Source: Atlantibacter subterraneus (GTDB taxonomy: Bacteria > Pseudomonadota > Gammaproteobacteria > Enterobacterales > Enterobacteriaceae). From it: a stretch of 64,000 bases of DNA. The stretch covers positions 1 through 64,000 of the forward strand of contig NZ_VLPS01000011.1 of NCBI RefSeq assembly GCF_007570865.1, read 5' to 3'. Positions 9,652-20,727 of the stretch are shown piece after piece. Both the position numbers and the translations under genes were made by a program. Each line of letters opens with the position of its first letter. Positions within the stretch are counted from its first letter, which is position 1. Below the pieces are notes generated by a model. It was not told where the DNA came from and did not search any database. It saw nothing but the letters and a program-made list of their open reading frames with translations.

Positions 9652-10869
9652 TTATTTCTTTTGCTCGTTCAGCGCACGGATACGTGAAGAGAGCGAGAAC
9701 AGACGGATAAAGCCGCCCGCGTGGCTGTGGTCATACACTTCGTCTTCGCCGAAGGTCGCGAACTCTTCGCTGTACAGGCTGTTAGCGGATTTCTTCTGGA
9801 TCGCCGTCACCTGGCCTTTGTAGAGTTGCAGTACCACTTCACCGTTAACGCCTTCTGCCAGCGATTCTGCCGCTGCCTGCAGGGACTGGCGCAGCGGTGC
9901 GAACCAGCGGCCATCGTACACCACGTAAGACATCTCCAGGCCAACCTGCTCGCGCCATTTGAAGCTATCGCGGTCCAGCACCAGTTGCTCAACGCCGCGC
10001 AGCGCCGCCATCATGATGGTGCCCCCCGGGGTTTCGTAGCAGCCGCGGGATTTAATGCCCACCAGGCGGTTTTCCACGATATCGATACGGCCCACGCCAT
10101 GTTTCGCACCGAGTTTGTTCAGCACTTCCAGGCACTGGAACGGGCTCAGGAACTCGCCGTTTACGGCAACCACTTTGCCTTTCTCAACGGTGACGGTGAC
10201 CTGCTCAGGCGCGTCCGGGGCTTCCTGCGGATCGACGGTCCAGACCCAGCAGTCTTTGTTGGAGGCATTCCATGGGCTTTCCAGCACGCCGCCTTCAGTA
10301 GAGATATGCCAGGCGTTCTCATCACGGCTGTAGATTTTTTCCAGCGTCGCGGTGGTCGGGATATCGCGCTCTTTCAGGTAATCCAGCAGCGCTTCACGGG
10401 AACGCAGGTTCCACTCGCGCCATGGGGCAATCACTTTCAGGTTCGGGACCAGCGCCGCCCAGGCGGATTCAAAACGCACCTGATCGTTGCCTTTACCGGT
10501 CGCGCCGTGGCACAGCGCATCCGCGCCGACTTTCATCGCCACATCCGCCAGCGCCTTCGCGATCAGCGGGCGCGCCATGGACGTCCCCAGCAGATAGCTG
10601 CCTTCGTACAGCGCGCCGGTTTGCAGTACCGGATAAACGTAATCTTTGATGAACTCTTCACGCGCATCGACCACATAGCACTCGCTCGCGCCGGTGCGCA
10701 GGGCTTTTTGCTCAACGCCTTTCAGATCGTCACGGTCCTGGCCGATATCCACCACGCAGGCCACCACTTCGCAACCTTCATAGTTTTCTTTCAGCCATGG
10801 AATGATCGCGGAGGTATCCAGGCCGCCGGAGTAAGCGAGAACAACTTTTTTGATGCCGTGGTTTTGCAT
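9652..10869 (-). CDS. argG: Argininosuccinate synthase ArgG (short form)
   Basis: Joins citrulline and aspartate with ATP to make argininosuccinate. The 405-residue protein has the N-type ATP pyrophosphatase motif AYSGGLDTS at residue 12, then [24 protein letters not shown] and the citrulline/aspartate-binding region. E. coli K-12 ArgG is a longer (about 447-residue) protein encoded elsewhere, so this is the other ArgG branch. It stands between argB (26 bp upstream) and argH (96 bp downstream), putting the last two enzymes of the pathway in one transcript. AAAGGAAA precedes the start. Confidence 0.95.
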   Translation of the reverse strand: MQNHGIKKVVLAYSGGLDTSAIIPWLKENYEGCEVVACVVDIGQDRDDLKGVEQKALRTGASECYVVDAREEFIKDYVYPVLQTGALYEGSYLLGTSMARPLIAKALADVAMKVGADALCHGATGKGNDQVRFESAWAALVPNLKVIAPWREWNLRSREALLDYLKERDIPTTATLEKIYSRDENAWHISTEGGVLESPWNASNKDCWVWTVDPQEAPDAPEQVTVTVEKGKVVAVNGEFLSPFQCLEVLNKLGAKHGVGRIDIVENRLVGIKSRGCYETPGGTIMMAALRGVEQLVLDRDSFKWREQVGLEMSYVVYDGRWFAPLRQSLQAAAESLAEGVNGEVVLQLYKGQVTAIQKKSANSLYSEEFATFGEDEVYDHSHAGGFIRLFSLSSRIRALNEQKK

Positions 10870-10895
10870 TTTCTTTTTCCTTTATGAAGCTTTAA

Positions 10896-11672
10896 TTAGG
10901 CTAAGATCCGGGTGCCGATGGCTGTCCCGTTAAACAAAGAGGGTAACTGCTCGGCATGGCGCCAGGAGGCGATATCCACCGGGCGGCCCAGCGTGCGCGC
11001 CGCATCCAGCGCCGCATTCACTTTCACCACCATACCATCGGTGATGATGCCCTGGGCAATCAGCTGTTCGGCTTTTGCGGCAGTCATCTCAGCAATGCGC
11101 TGCCCTTTGCCGTCCAGAATGCCGCTGACGTCGGAAAGCAGGATCAGATCCGCACCGAGGGTGGCGGCCAGCGCCGTAGCGGCCTGGTCAGCGTTGACGT
11201 TCATCAGTTCGCCCGCATCGGTCACGCCGATAGAGCTGACCACCGGCATAAAACCAGCGTCCAGCAGGGTAGTAATCAGTTTTGCGCAGCCCGGTTCGGC
11301 TTTGCCGACGTGGCCAAGCGCATCATCCAGCTGGCTCACTTTTACGCTGTCGCCGTCGCCAAGATACAGGCCCACCGCCGGCAGCTGATGTTTCTTCGCC
11401 CAGGCCAGCAGCGTTTTGTTGGCGCTGCCCGCCAGCGCGCCGGTGATGATGTCAATCTGATCGGCAGGCGTGACGCGCAGGCCGTTTTTCTTTGTCACCG
11501 GCAGATTGAGCTTCTTCATCAGCTCGTCCACCACGCAGCCGCCGCCGTGGACAATCACCAGCGGGCGCTGGTGGGTCTCGCGGTAGTTAACCAGCGCGGT
11601 GAACAGACGCTCCAGCGCCTCTTCGCTATCCAGCAGTACGCCACCTAATTTGATAATTAATGGATTCATCAT
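10896..11672 (-). CDS. argB: N-acetylglutamate kinase ArgB
   Basis: Phosphorylates N-acetylglutamate in the second step of arginine synthesis. Starting at [11 protein letters not shown] it has 258 residues, the E. coli length. The amino-acid kinase glycine loop [13 protein letters not shown] is near residue 40, and the C-terminal [15 protein letters not shown] is retained. It starts 7 bp behind argC, indicating one transcript. An open extension of 18 codons upstream overlaps argC and is rejected. Confidence 0.95.
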   Translation of the reverse strand: MMNPLIIKLGGVLLDSEEALERLFTALVNYRETHQRPLVIVHGGGCVVDELMKKLNLPVTKKNGLRVTPADQIDIITGALAGSANKTLLAWAKKHQLPAVGLYLGDGDSVKVSQLDDALGHVGKAEPGCAKLITTLLDAGFMPVVSSIGVTDAGELMNVNADQAATALAATLGADLILLSDVSGILDGKGQRIAEMTAAKAEQLIAQGIITDGMVVKVNAALDAARTLGRPVDIASWRHAEQLPSLFNGTAIGTRILA

Positions 11673-11679
11673 TGCACCG

Positions 11680-12684
11680 TTAAATAAGTGACTGAGTTTC
11701 AGCGAAGCCGAAACGAATATTGGCACACTGCACCGCCTGCGCCGCAGCGCCTTTCAGCAGGTTATCTTCCGTGGCCACCACAATCAGATGCTCGCCCTGA
11801 ACAGCAAAACCGATATCGCAGAACGGCAAGCCCACCACATTTTTCAGCGCCGGAACGCCCTTCTGATACAGACGCACCAGCGGTTTATCGCCGTAGGCGT
11901 CGCTGAACGTCTGCGCCACCTGTTCAGCCGTCACGCCCGGTTTCAGGCGGCAGGTGATGGTTTCTAAAATCCCGCGTGGGAAGTTGCCCAGATGCGGGGT
12001 AAAAATCACCTGTGCGCCCAGATGGGTCGCAATTTCCGGCTGATGGCGATGGGTAAATACGCCGTAGGGTTGCAGGCTCACTTCGCAGAAGCTGTTGGAC
12101 ATCGCCGCCTTGCGCCCTGCACCGCTCACGCCGCTGGTGGCGTTGATCACTGGCCACTGGGCCAAATCCAGCAAATTGTTGTCGATCAGCGGCTTAAGCG
12201 ACAGTTGCGCCGCCGTCGGGTAGCAACCCGGTACGGCAACCAGTTTGGCTTCTTTCAGCGCGTCGCGGCTCCACTCCGCCAGACCGTACACCGCCTGCTC
12301 CAGCAGTTGCGGATGCTGATGGGAGAACCCGTAGAATTTTTGGTAAAACGCCGCATCGTTCACCCGGTACGCGCCGGATAAATCGAACACCACGCAGCCT
12401 GCGTCGAGGAACTGCGGCGCCAGGTCGTGACTCACTTCGTGCGCCGTGGCCAGAAACACCACGTCAACGCCCTGGGTGAACTCGCTGATATCGGACATCG
12501 GCATCAGCGGCAAATCGACAATGCCTTTCAGTTGAGGATGCAAATCGGAGAGTAATTTTCCTGCATCATTGCTTTGCGCTGAGACCGTCAATGCGGTTAT
12601 GTTCATATGTGGATGGCGATTGACATAGGTCGCGAGCTCTGCGCCGGTATAACCACTGGCACCAACAATCAGCGTATTCAACAT
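11680..12684 (-). CDS. argC: N-acetyl-gamma-glutamyl-phosphate reductase ArgC
   Basis: NADPH-dependent third step of arginine synthesis. The 334-residue protein (E. coli length) has the dinucleotide-binding start [15 protein letters not shown] and the catalytic cysteine in [15 protein letters not shown] near residue 154. It is the first gene of argCBGH. Transcription begins in the argC-argE intergenic region, where ARG boxes overlap the divergent promoters. Confidence 0.96.
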   Translation of the reverse strand: MLNTLIVGASGYTGAELATYVNRHPHMNITALTVSAQSNDAGKLLSDLHPQLKGIVDLPLMPMSDISEFTQGVDVVFLATAHEVSHDLAPQFLDAGCVVFDLSGAYRVNDAAFYQKFYGFSHQHPQLLEQAVYGLAEWSRDALKEAKLVAVPGCYPTAAQLSLKPLIDNNLLDLAQWPVINATSGVSGAGRKAAMSNSFCEVSLQPYGVFTHRHQPEIATHLGAQVIFTPHLGNFPRGILETITCRLKPGVTAEQVAQTFSDAYGDKPLVRLYQKGVPALKNVVGLPFCDIGFAVQGEHLIVVATEDNLLKGAAAQAVQCANIRFGFAETQSLI

Positions 12685-12804
12685 CGGGGCTGTTCACCTT
12701 CTTTATCGTCACGAGAAATTACCTGGGGCAAAAGCGTCTGCTTTTGCCACGTTAGCGAGCGTTTTCAGGAGGCTGCGCGATGCGGTTCCTTTTTGCTCAC
12801 CGTT

Positions 12805-12846
12805 AATGTATTTTTATTCACTTAATTTGCATGAATATTGATACTA
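12805..12846. promoter_or_regulatory. ARG boxes, ArgR operator for argCBGH and argE
   Basis: Two 18-bp imperfect palindromes lie side by side: AATGTATTTTTATTCACT (12805-12822) and GCATGAATATTGATACTA (12829-12846). Both fit the ArgR box pattern (TGAAT, A/T-rich centre, ATTCA) and closely resemble the E. coli argE-argCBH operator. The arginine-bound ArgR hexamer would shut off both directions. Confidence 0.88.
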
Positions 12847-12869
12847 TCACGACCTAAGGTATGTCAACA

Positions 12870-14021
12870 GTGAAAATGAAATTACCGCCGTTTATCGAGA
12901 TTTACCGCGCATTAATCGCGACTCCGTCCATCAGTGCGACCGAAGCCGCGTTAGATCAGAGTAATGCGTCTTTAATCAATTTACTGGCGTCCTGGTTTGG
13001 CGATCTGGGTTTTAACGTTGAAGTTCAGCCGGTTCCGGGAACTCGCAACAAATTCAATATGTTGGCGAGTATCGGCCAGGGCGCGGGCGGATTACTGCTG
13101 GCAGGCCATACCGACACGGTGCCGTTTGACGACGGGCGCTGGACGCGCGATCCCTTCACCCTGACCGAGCACGACAACAAGCTGTACGGTCTGGGCACCG
13201 CCGACATGAAAGGTTTTTTCGCCTTTATTCTTGATGCGCTGCGCGATGTGGACGTGACGCAGCTGAAAAAGCCGCTCTACATTCTGGCGACGGCGGACGA
13301 AGAGACCAGCATGGCGGGGGCGCGCTATTTTGCCGAAACCACCCAGCTGCGCCCGGACTGCGCGATTATCGGCGAACCGACCTCTTTGCAGCCGATCCGC
13401 GCGCATAAAGGGCATATCTCCAGCGCGATCCGGGTGCTGGGCCAGTCGGGCCACTCCAGCGATCCGGCACGCGGCGTAAACGCCATCGAACTGATGCATG
13501 ACGCTATTGGCCGTATTCTGGCACTGCGCGATAACCTGAAAGAGCGCTATCACTATGAAGCCTTTACCGTGCCGTATCCGACGCTCAATCTCGGCCACAT
13601 CCACGGCGGCGATGCGGCCAACCGAATTTGCGCCTGCTGCGAGCTGCATCTGGATATTCGCCCGCTGCCGGGGATGACCCTTAACGATCTTAATGGATTA
13701 CTGGAAGAAGCCCTGGAACCGGTCAGCAGCCGCTGGCCTGGCCGTCTGAACGTGGCAGAGCTGCACCCGCCAATCCCTGGCTACGAATGCCCGCCGGATC
13801 ATCAGCTGGTGAAGGTGGTGGAGGAGTTACTCGGCGCGCAAACCGATGTGGTGAACTACTGCACCGAAGCGCCGTTTATTCAGACGCTCTGCCCGACGCT
13901 GGTACTTGGCCCCGGCTCCATTAACCAGGCACATCAACCGGACGAATACCTGGAAACCCGGTTTATTAAACCGACCCGTGAACTGATTACCCAGGTTGTT
14001 CATCACTTCTGCTGGCACTGA
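12870..14021 (+). CDS. argE: Acetylornithine deacetylase ArgE
   Basis: M20-family zinc hydrolase removing the acetyl group from N-acetylornithine. Metal-ligand motifs [18 protein letters not shown] and [11 protein letters not shown] are in order, and the C terminus (HHFCWH) matches E. coli. Start choice: an ATG at 12861 is only 1 bp from AAGG, whereas the GTG at 12870 is 10 bp from it and gives MKMKLPPF, 383 residues, as in E. coli (MKNKLPPF). I therefore prefer the GTG. Divergent from argC and followed by a terminator. Confidence 0.93.
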   Translation: MKMKLPPFIEIYRALIATPSISATEAALDQSNASLINLLASWFGDLGFNVEVQPVPGTRNKFNMLASIGQGAGGLLLAGHTDTVPFDDGRWTRDPFTLTEHDNKLYGLGTADMKGFFAFILDALRDVDVTQLKKPLYILATADEETSMAGARYFAETTQLRPDCAIIGEPTSLQPIRAHKGHISSAIRVLGQSGHSSDPARGVNAIELMHDAIGRILALRDNLKERYHYEAFTVPYPTLNLGHIHGGDAANRICACCELHLDIRPLPGMTLNDLNGLLEEALEPVSSRWPGRLNVAELHPPIPGYECPPDHQLVKVVEELLGAQTDVVNYCTEAPFIQTLCPTLVLGPGSINQAHQPDEYLETRFIKPTRELITQVVHHFCWH

Positions 14022-14027
14022 TCTGCA

Positions 14028-14060
14028 TCACCCTCCCGTTACGTCGGAGGGTGACTTTTG
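14028..14060 (+). terminator. argE intrinsic terminator
   Basis: TCACCCTCC (14028-14036) pairs with GGAGGGTGA (14046-14054) and is followed by CTTTTG. Confidence 0.8.
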
Positions 14061-14155
14061 TCACATTTCCATAAGTAATGCTTATCTGGCGCGAAACGAA
14101 TTAAATTTCGTAAATTGTCGCGATTTATTCGTTTGCTGAAGCGATTTCGCCGCAA

Positions 14156-14186
14156 TTGACGAATGGTGGTTTACGTGGCTTTATAA
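14156..14186 (+). promoter_or_regulatory. Candidate ppc promoter
   Basis: TTGACG at 14156-14161 and TTTATA at 14180-14185 are separated by 18 bp, about 100 bp before the ppc start. This is the best promoter-like pair in the 230-bp gap. No operator was recognised. Confidence 0.5.
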
Positions 14187-14292
14187 AAGAAAAGACGTAG
14201 TTCAAGTCCGAAAGATTTCGGGGGCGCTGCCAACGCGGCTGTGGTTCGAAATATTGAGGACATATACATATGAGATGGGGTGTCTGGGTTTT

Positions 14293-16944
14293 ATGAACGA
14301 ACAATATTCCGCTTTGCGTAGTAATGTCAGTATGCTCGGCAAGCTGCTCGGGGATACCATCAAGGATGCACTCGGAGAGAACATTCTTGACCGCGTAGAA
14401 ACAATCCGCAAATTGTCGAAGTCCTCACGTGCTGGCAATGAAGCAAATCGGCAAGAACTGCTGACCACGCTGCAAAATCTGTCCAACGATGAGTTACTTC
14501 CGGTGGCCCGCGCCTTTAGCCAGTTTCTGAACCTGGCCAATACCGCCGAGCAATACCACAGCATCTCCCCCAAAGGAGAAGCCGCCAGCAACCCGGAAGT
14601 GATTGCCCGCACGCTGCGTAAACTCAAAGACCAGCCGAACCTGAGCGAAGCGGCGATTAAACAGGCCGTTGAGTCGCTTTCCCTGGAGCTGGTGCTGACC
14701 GCACACCCCACCGAAATTACCCGTCGCACGCTGATCCATAAAATGGGCGAAGTGAATAACTGCCTGCGTCAGCTCGACCATAAAGACATCGCCGACTACG
14801 AACGCAACCAGATCACCCGCCGTCTGCGCCAGCTGATTGCCCAGTCCTGGCACACCGATGAAATTCGTAAAAACCGCCCTTCCCCCATCGACGAAGCGAA
14901 ATGGGGTTTTGCGGTGGTGGAAAACAGCCTGTGGGAAGGCATTCCCAGCTATCTGCGTGAACTGAACGAACAGTTGCAGGAGCACCTGGATTACAAACTG
15001 CCGGTGGATTTTGTGCCGGTGCGTTTTACCTCCTGGATGGGCGGCGACCGCGACGGCAACCCGAACGTCACCGCCGATATCACCCGCCACGTGCTGCTGC
15101 TGAGCCGCTGGAAAGCCACCGACCTGTTCCTGCGTGATATTCACGTCCTGATTTCCGAACTGTCGATGGTGGAATGTACCGACGAGCTGCGCGAGCGCGT
15201 CGGCGAAGCGGGGGCATCTGAGCCGTATCGCTATCTGCTGAAAGGCATTCGCAGCCAGCTCACCGCCACTCAGGCCTGGCTGGAAGCGCGCCTGAAAGGC
15301 CAGAAACTGCCGAAGCCGCAAGGTTTGCTGACCCAAAATGAGCAGCTGTGGGAGCCGCTTTACGCCTGCTATCAGTCGCTTCAGGCCTGCGGCATGGGCA
15401 TTATCGCCAACGGCGAATTGCTTGATACTCTGCGCCGCGTGAAGTGCTTCGGCGTACCGCTGGTGCGTATCGATATCCGCCAGGAAAGCACTCGTCATAC
15501 TGAAGCGCTGGGTGAACTGACCCGCTACCTCGGCATTGGCGATTACGAAAGCTGGTCAGAAGCCGACAAACAGGCGTTCCTGATCCGCGAACTGAACTCC
15601 AAACGTCCGCTGCTGCCGCGCCAGTGGGAGCCGAGCGAAGAAACCCGTGAAGTGCTGGACACCTGCCGGGTGATCGCCGAAGCGCCGCAGGGCTCTATCG
15701 CCGCCTACGTAATTTCGATGGCGAAAACCCCGTCCGACGTGCTGGCGGTACATCTGCTGCTTAAAGAAGCGGGCATTGGCTTTGCGCTGCCGGTTGCCCC
15801 GCTGTTCGAAACCCTCGACGACCTGAATAACGCTAACGACGTGATGACCCAGTTGCTGAATATCGACTGGTATCGCGGCTTTATCCAGGGCAAGCAGATG
15901 GTGATGATTGGCTATTCCGACTCTGCAAAAGACGCAGGCGTGATGGCAGCCTCCTGGGCGCAATACCAGGCACAGGATGCGTTAATCAAAACCTGTGAGA
16001 AAGCGGGTATCGCCCTGACGCTGTTCCACGGACGCGGCGGCTCCATTGGTCGCGGCGGCGCGCCTGCCCATGCGGCGCTGCTGTCTCAACCCCCGGGCAG
16101 CCTGAAAGGCGGCCTGCGCGTGACCGAACAGGGCGAGATGATCCGCTTTAAATACGGCCTGCCGGAAATCACCATCAGCAGCCTGTCGCTTTATACCGGC
16201 GCGATCCTCGAAGCTAACCTGCTGCCACCGCCGGAGCCGAAAGCCGAATGGCGTCACATCATGGACGAGCTGTCGACCATTTCCTGCAACATGTATCGTG
16301 GCTACGTGCGTGAAAACGCCGACTTCGTCCCCTATTTCCGCTCCGCAACGCCGGAACTGGAGCTGGGCAAACTGCCGCTGGGTTCGCGCCCGGCGAAACG
16401 TCGCCCGAACGGCGGTGTGGAATCCCTGCGCGCCATTCCGTGGATCTTCGCCTGGACGCAAAACCGCCTGATGCTGCCCGCCTGGCTGGGCGCAGGCGCG
16501 GCGCTGCAAAAAGTGGTGGAAGACGGTAAGCAGGGCCAGCTGGAAGCCATGTGCCGAGACTGGCCGTTCTTCTCGACCCGCCTCGGCATGCTGGAAATGG
16601 TGTTCTCCAAAGCCGACCTGTGGCTGGCGGAATACTACGATCAGCGCCTGGTGAAGAAAGAGCTGTGGCCGCTCGGCAAAGAGCTGCGTGAGCTGCTGGA
16701 AGCCGACATCAAAGTGGTGCTGGATATCGCCAACGACTCCCATCTGATGGCGGATCTGCCGTGGATTGCCGAGTCGATCCAGTTGCGCAATATCTACACC
16801 GACCCGCTAAACGTTCTCCAGGCCGAGCTGCTGCACCGCTCCCGCCTGACGGAAGAAGCAGGCAAAGAACCGGACCCGCGCGTTGAACAGGCGCTGATGG
16901 TCACCATCGCTGGCGTTGCTGCCGGTATGCGTAACACCGGCTAA
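14293..16944 (+). CDS. ppc: Phosphoenolpyruvate carboxylase Ppc
   Basis: Anaplerotic enzyme making oxaloacetate from PEP and bicarbonate, feeding aspartate and hence the arginine and methionine pathways encoded beside it. From [15 protein letters not shown] it has 883 residues, the E. coli length. The catalytic histidine lies in [13 protein letters not shown] near residue 138. The other motifs [10 protein letters not shown] and [14 protein letters not shown] are present, and the obligate C-terminal glycine (MRNTG) is intact. A 13-codon open extension upstream is rejected. Confidence 0.97.
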   Translation: MNEQYSALRSNVSMLGKLLGDTIKDALGENILDRVETIRKLSKSSRAGNEANRQELLTTLQNLSNDELLPVARAFSQFLNLANTAEQYHSISPKGEAASNPEVIARTLRKLKDQPNLSEAAIKQAVESLSLELVLTAHPTEITRRTLIHKMGEVNNCLRQLDHKDIADYERNQITRRLRQLIAQSWHTDEIRKNRPSPIDEAKWGFAVVENSLWEGIPSYLRELNEQLQEHLDYKLPVDFVPVRFTSWMGGDRDGNPNVTADITRHVLLLSRWKATDLFLRDIHVLISELSMVECTDELRERVGEAGASEPYRYLLKGIRSQLTATQAWLEARLKGQKLPKPQGLLTQNEQLWEPLYACYQSLQACGMGIIANGELLDTLRRVKCFGVPLVRIDIRQESTRHTEALGELTRYLGIGDYESWSEADKQAFLIRELNSKRPLLPRQWEPSEETREVLDTCRVIAEAPQGSIAAYVISMAKTPSDVLAVHLLLKEAGIGFALPVAPLFETLDDLNNANDVMTQLLNIDWYRGFIQGKQMVMIGYSDSAKDAGVMAASWAQYQAQDALIKTCEKAGIALTLFHGRGGSIGRGGAPAHAALLSQPPGSLKGGLRVTEQGEMIRFKYGLPEITISSLSLYTGAILEANLLPPPEPKAEWRHIMDELSTISCNMYRGYVRENADFVPYFRSATPELELGKLPLGSRPAKRRPNGGVESLRAIPWIFAWTQNRLMLPAWLGAGAALQKVVEDGKQGQLEAMCRDWPFFSTRLGMLEMVFSKADLWLAEYYDQRLVKKELWPLGKELRELLEADIKVVLDIANDSHLMADLPWIAESIQLRNIYTDPLNVLQAELLHRSRLTEEAGKEPDPRVEQALMVTIAGVAAGMRNTG

Positions 16945-16953
16945 CGCTCCTCC

Positions 16954-16982
16954 GCCCCGGCATCGTCCGGGGCGTTTATTTC
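16954..16982 (+). terminator. ppc intrinsic terminator
   Basis: GCCCCGG (16954-16960) pairs with CCGGGGC (16967-16973) around the loop CATCGT, followed by GTTTATTTCT. Confidence 0.8.
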
Positions 16983-17176
16983 TCGCCGCTGGCGACTCCA
17001 CACCCCATACGTAGATGCGCCAGAAGCCTTCTTCCATTATTTAACTCATTTGTTGGCGCACCGCTGCATTATCTGGCGGCTCATGATATTTGGGATACGG
17101 CTATTGAAAAAGCGCTGGCGGGATATGATGAACGACATGCCCGGCAGCGTTATGCGCCGGGCATGCTTTGAGGAGT
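16983..17176. other. ppc-metF gap with coding-like remnant and inverted repeat
   Basis: About 190 bp between convergent ppc and metF. One plus-strand frame from about 17046 to 17172 reads without stops as FVGAPLHYLAAHDIWDTAI and onward to APGML, but it has no start codon or ribosome site. A perfect 10-bp inverted repeat, CATGCCCGGC (17136-17145) and GCCGGGCATG (17156-17165), lies at its end and could be a REP-like element or a weak metF terminator (no T-run). In E. coli K-12 several genes lie between ppc and metF. Confidence 0.4.
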
Positions 17177-18076
<900 letters not shown>

Positions 18077-18122
18077 TCATCACTCGCTTGTCATTATTGG
18101 CTGTTGTGTTTTTTTGACTTCT

Positions 18123-18146
18123 ATACGTTTAGACGTCCAGATGTAA
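18123..18146. promoter_or_regulatory. Met boxes (MetJ operator) of metF
   Basis: Tandem 8-bp units CTATACGT-like, AGACGTCC (18131-18138) and AGATGTAA (18139-18146) match the AGACGTCT met box to different degrees. The array lies about 55 bp upstream of the metF start. MetJ with S-adenosylmethionine would bind here as stacked dimers. Confidence 0.8.
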
Positions 18147-18248
18147 AAATGACGGAAAAGCGCCATCGCGTCAACTGAAAAATCACCAGAATGAATTGAG
18201 GAATATTCAGCGAACGTGAAAAAAATTCAGGATGAGACGTCACAGAAA

Positions 18249-18284
18249 GGGAAAGCGCCTTTTGCCAGCGGGGGCGGAAGGCGC
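18249..18284 (-). terminator. metBL terminator candidate
   Basis: On the minus strand GCGCCTT (18284-18278) and AAGGCGC (18261-18255) enclose a 16-nt loop and are followed by TTTCCCTTTC. The long loop makes it weaker than the others. Confidence 0.55.
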
Positions 18285-18292
18285 ATATCAGG

Positions 18293-20725
18293 TTACAGCA
18301 GCTGGGCCAGGCGGTTGAGATCGGACTGAATCGCCCCGGCGGTGACGTCGCGTCCGGCACCCGGGCCACGGATCACCAGCGGGTTATCGCGATACCAGCG
18401 GCTTTCGATGGCAAACACGTTGTCGCACGGCAGCAGTGACGCCAGCGGATGCTCAGGACGCACCGCCTCCACGCCGACGCGCGCTTTGCCGTTGGCATCG
18501 AAACGCGCCACATAGCGCAGCACCAGGCCCATTTCCCGGGCGGCTTCCAGGCGTTGCACCATCTGGTCGTTCAGCGCATCGCCGTTTTCAAAGAAGTGAT
18601 CCACCGACCCATCTTCGCAACCCTGCGGCACCAGCGACTCCACGCGCACCTGGTCAGGTTCGATGTCGTAGCCCGCTTCGCGCGCGAGGATGACCAGCTT
18701 GCGCATCACGTCTTTCCCGGACAGATCGACGCGCGGGTCCGGCTCGGTTAAGCCCTGCTGCCAGGCCTGATCCACCAGGTCGGTAAACGGCACGCTGCCG
18801 TCAAATTGCAGGAACAGCCAGGAGAGCGTCCCGGAAAAAATGCCGCTGATGGCCAGAATCGAATCGCCGCTGTCGCGCAGATCGCGCACGGTATGGTTGA
18901 CCGGCAGCCCTGCGCCCACGGTGGCGTTGTACAGCCAGTGACGGCCCGTTTTGGCGAACGCATCGCGGATTTGGCGATACTTGTTGCTGGTGCTGGCACC
19001 CGCCAGCTTGTTGGCGCTGATCACGTGGAAACCGTGGCTGGCGAAGTCCAGATACTGATCGGCCAACTCTTCGCTTGCCGTGACGTCCAGCACCACCAGA
19101 TCGTCATACGGATGGTTGCGCATCCACAGGAACAGCGACTCTTCATCGTGATCCTGGGCTTCGTCATTAAAGAAAGCTAAGGCGCGGCTGGCGTCCAGCC
19201 CCTGATAACTCAGCAGGCTGCGGCGGCTATCCACCACGCCCGCCAGCACAAATTCAAAACCAGTGCGGGCGGAAAGCGTTTCCTGCTCGCGGGCGAACAG
19301 TTCCAGCCAGCGGGAGCCGATATTGCCTTTGCCGAACAGCATCAGGCCGATACGTTTCTCGGCGCGGAACAGCGTCTGGTGCAGGCCCTGAATCAGGCTT
19401 TCGGTAGGGCCGACGCGCAGCACGGCCACCAGGCTGATGCCCTCTTCCGATTGCCAGATAAACTCCACCGGCTGATCTTTCAACTGCTGCCAGAAGCGGT
19501 GGCTGTGCAGCGGGTTGCGGCACACGCCCGCGCCCACCATCGCCACCAGCGCTAACCCTTCACGCAGGCGCAGTTCGCCCGGCAGCGCGGCGGCTTCCAG
19601 GGTACTGAACGCGCTGCCCACGACTTCCGAGGTGTAACACAGTTGCAGTAAACGGCGGTCGGGATGAACGCCAATCGACAGCGGGCGGATCTGCGCACGC
19701 TTCAGTACGTTCAGCGTGTCCTGATGCGCCAGTTTGAAATCCTGATCCGGGGCCACCAGCAGTTCAATCAGGCACACATCGTCATGGCTGGTGACAATGC
19801 GCGCACCGGTGCCGGAAGCCAGCACACGCTCAATGCGCGTGGAGCCCTGCTCCGGGTTGTAGCTGCAACGCAGCTGCAAATCGATATCGCTGCCGGAAAC
19901 CGGCTGAAGGGTACGGGCGTGGAGCACCGGGGCGGCAAGGCGCGCCAGTTCGCTGGCTTCATCCAGCCGTAGTAACGGCAGCAGACAGGCGTCTTTCACT
20001 TTACGCGGGTCGGCGCTGTATACGCCCGCCACGTCGCTCCATATAGTGACGCGGGAAACACCGCCCAACGCGCCAATTTGGGTTGCAGAATAGTCAGAGC
20101 CGTTACGCCCCAGCAGTACGGTTTCACCCGCGTTATTGCGGCAGATAAAGCCCGTCACCACTACGCGTTTGCCGGGATGCTGGACCAGAAGCTGCTGCAA
20201 TAAAGGATAAGAGAGGCCTTCATCCACCTGCGGCTGCGCGCTGCGCTCGGCGCGTAAAAATTCGCGCGCGTCCAGCCAGGTGGCGTCAATGCCCTGGAGA
20301 TTCAGCACGGCGGACATCAAACGCGCCGACCAAATCTCGCCGTGGCCCACCACTTCGGCATACACCGCATCGGTAATGGTGCCGTCGAGCAGCGCCGCCA
20401 GGCGCTCCAGATCGTGGATAAAGCCGCTAATCAGATCGTCCGCTTTATCGGCGGGCAGCAGCCCGCTAATTAATTCGCTCTGGTAACGGCGCAGCGCCTG
20501 CTGAACCTGATGGGCGGACAGGCGATCCGTCTGGCTCAGTTTCAACCAACTGATCAACTGGTTAGTCGTGCTGCCTGCGGCGGAAACCACCATCATGTCG
20601 TCCGGCTGCGAATACTCGGCCATAATGCCGGCCACACGCTGGTAACACTTCACATCCGCAAGGCTACTACCACCAAATTTATGCAGCTGACGACCTTTCG
20701 CCCCTGCAGGCGCTGAAACACTCAT
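18293..20725 (-). CDS. metL: Aspartokinase II / homoserine dehydrogenase II MetL
   Basis: Bifunctional enzyme for the first and third steps from aspartate toward methionine. The 810-residue protein (E. coli length) has the aspartokinase domain at about 1-450 (KFGGSSLADVKCYQRV near residue 12) and the homoserine dehydrogenase domain at about 460-810 (GKGNIGSRWLELFAR, then VISANKLAGAS and NATVGAGLPVNHTVRDL). Its start is 2 bp after the metB stop, so the two are translationally linked. Confidence 0.96.
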   Translation of the reverse strand: MSVSAPAGAKGRQLHKFGGSSLADVKCYQRVAGIMAEYSQPDDMMVVSAAGSTTNQLISWLKLSQTDRLSAHQVQQALRRYQSELISGLLPADKADDLISGFIHDLERLAALLDGTITDAVYAEVVGHGEIWSARLMSAVLNLQGIDATWLDAREFLRAERSAQPQVDEGLSYPLLQQLLVQHPGKRVVVTGFICRNNAGETVLLGRNGSDYSATQIGALGGVSRVTIWSDVAGVYSADPRKVKDACLLPLLRLDEASELARLAAPVLHARTLQPVSGSDIDLQLRCSYNPEQGSTRIERVLASGTGARIVTSHDDVCLIELLVAPDQDFKLAHQDTLNVLKRAQIRPLSIGVHPDRRLLQLCYTSEVVGSAFSTLEAAALPGELRLREGLALVAMVGAGVCRNPLHSHRFWQQLKDQPVEFIWQSEEGISLVAVLRVGPTESLIQGLHQTLFRAEKRIGLMLFGKGNIGSRWLELFAREQETLSARTGFEFVLAGVVDSRRSLLSYQGLDASRALAFFNDEAQDHDEESLFLWMRNHPYDDLVVLDVTASEELADQYLDFASHGFHVISANKLAGASTSNKYRQIRDAFAKTGRHWLYNATVGAGLPVNHTVRDLRDSGDSILAISGIFSGTLSWLFLQFDGSVPFTDLVDQAWQQGLTEPDPRVDLSGKDVMRKLVILAREAGYDIEPDQVRVESLVPQGCEDGSVDHFFENGDALNDQMVQRLEAAREMGLVLRYVARFDANGKARVGVEAVRPEHPLASLLPCDNVFAIESRWYRDNPLVIRGPGAGRDVTAGAIQSDLNRLAQLL

Positions 20726-20727
20726 GC

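Noticed and set aside
9721-10887. 388-codon open frame on the plus strand opposite argG
   Set aside because: Mirror of argG's GC-rich codon pattern; no family motif, no ribosome site, and argG itself is clearly real.
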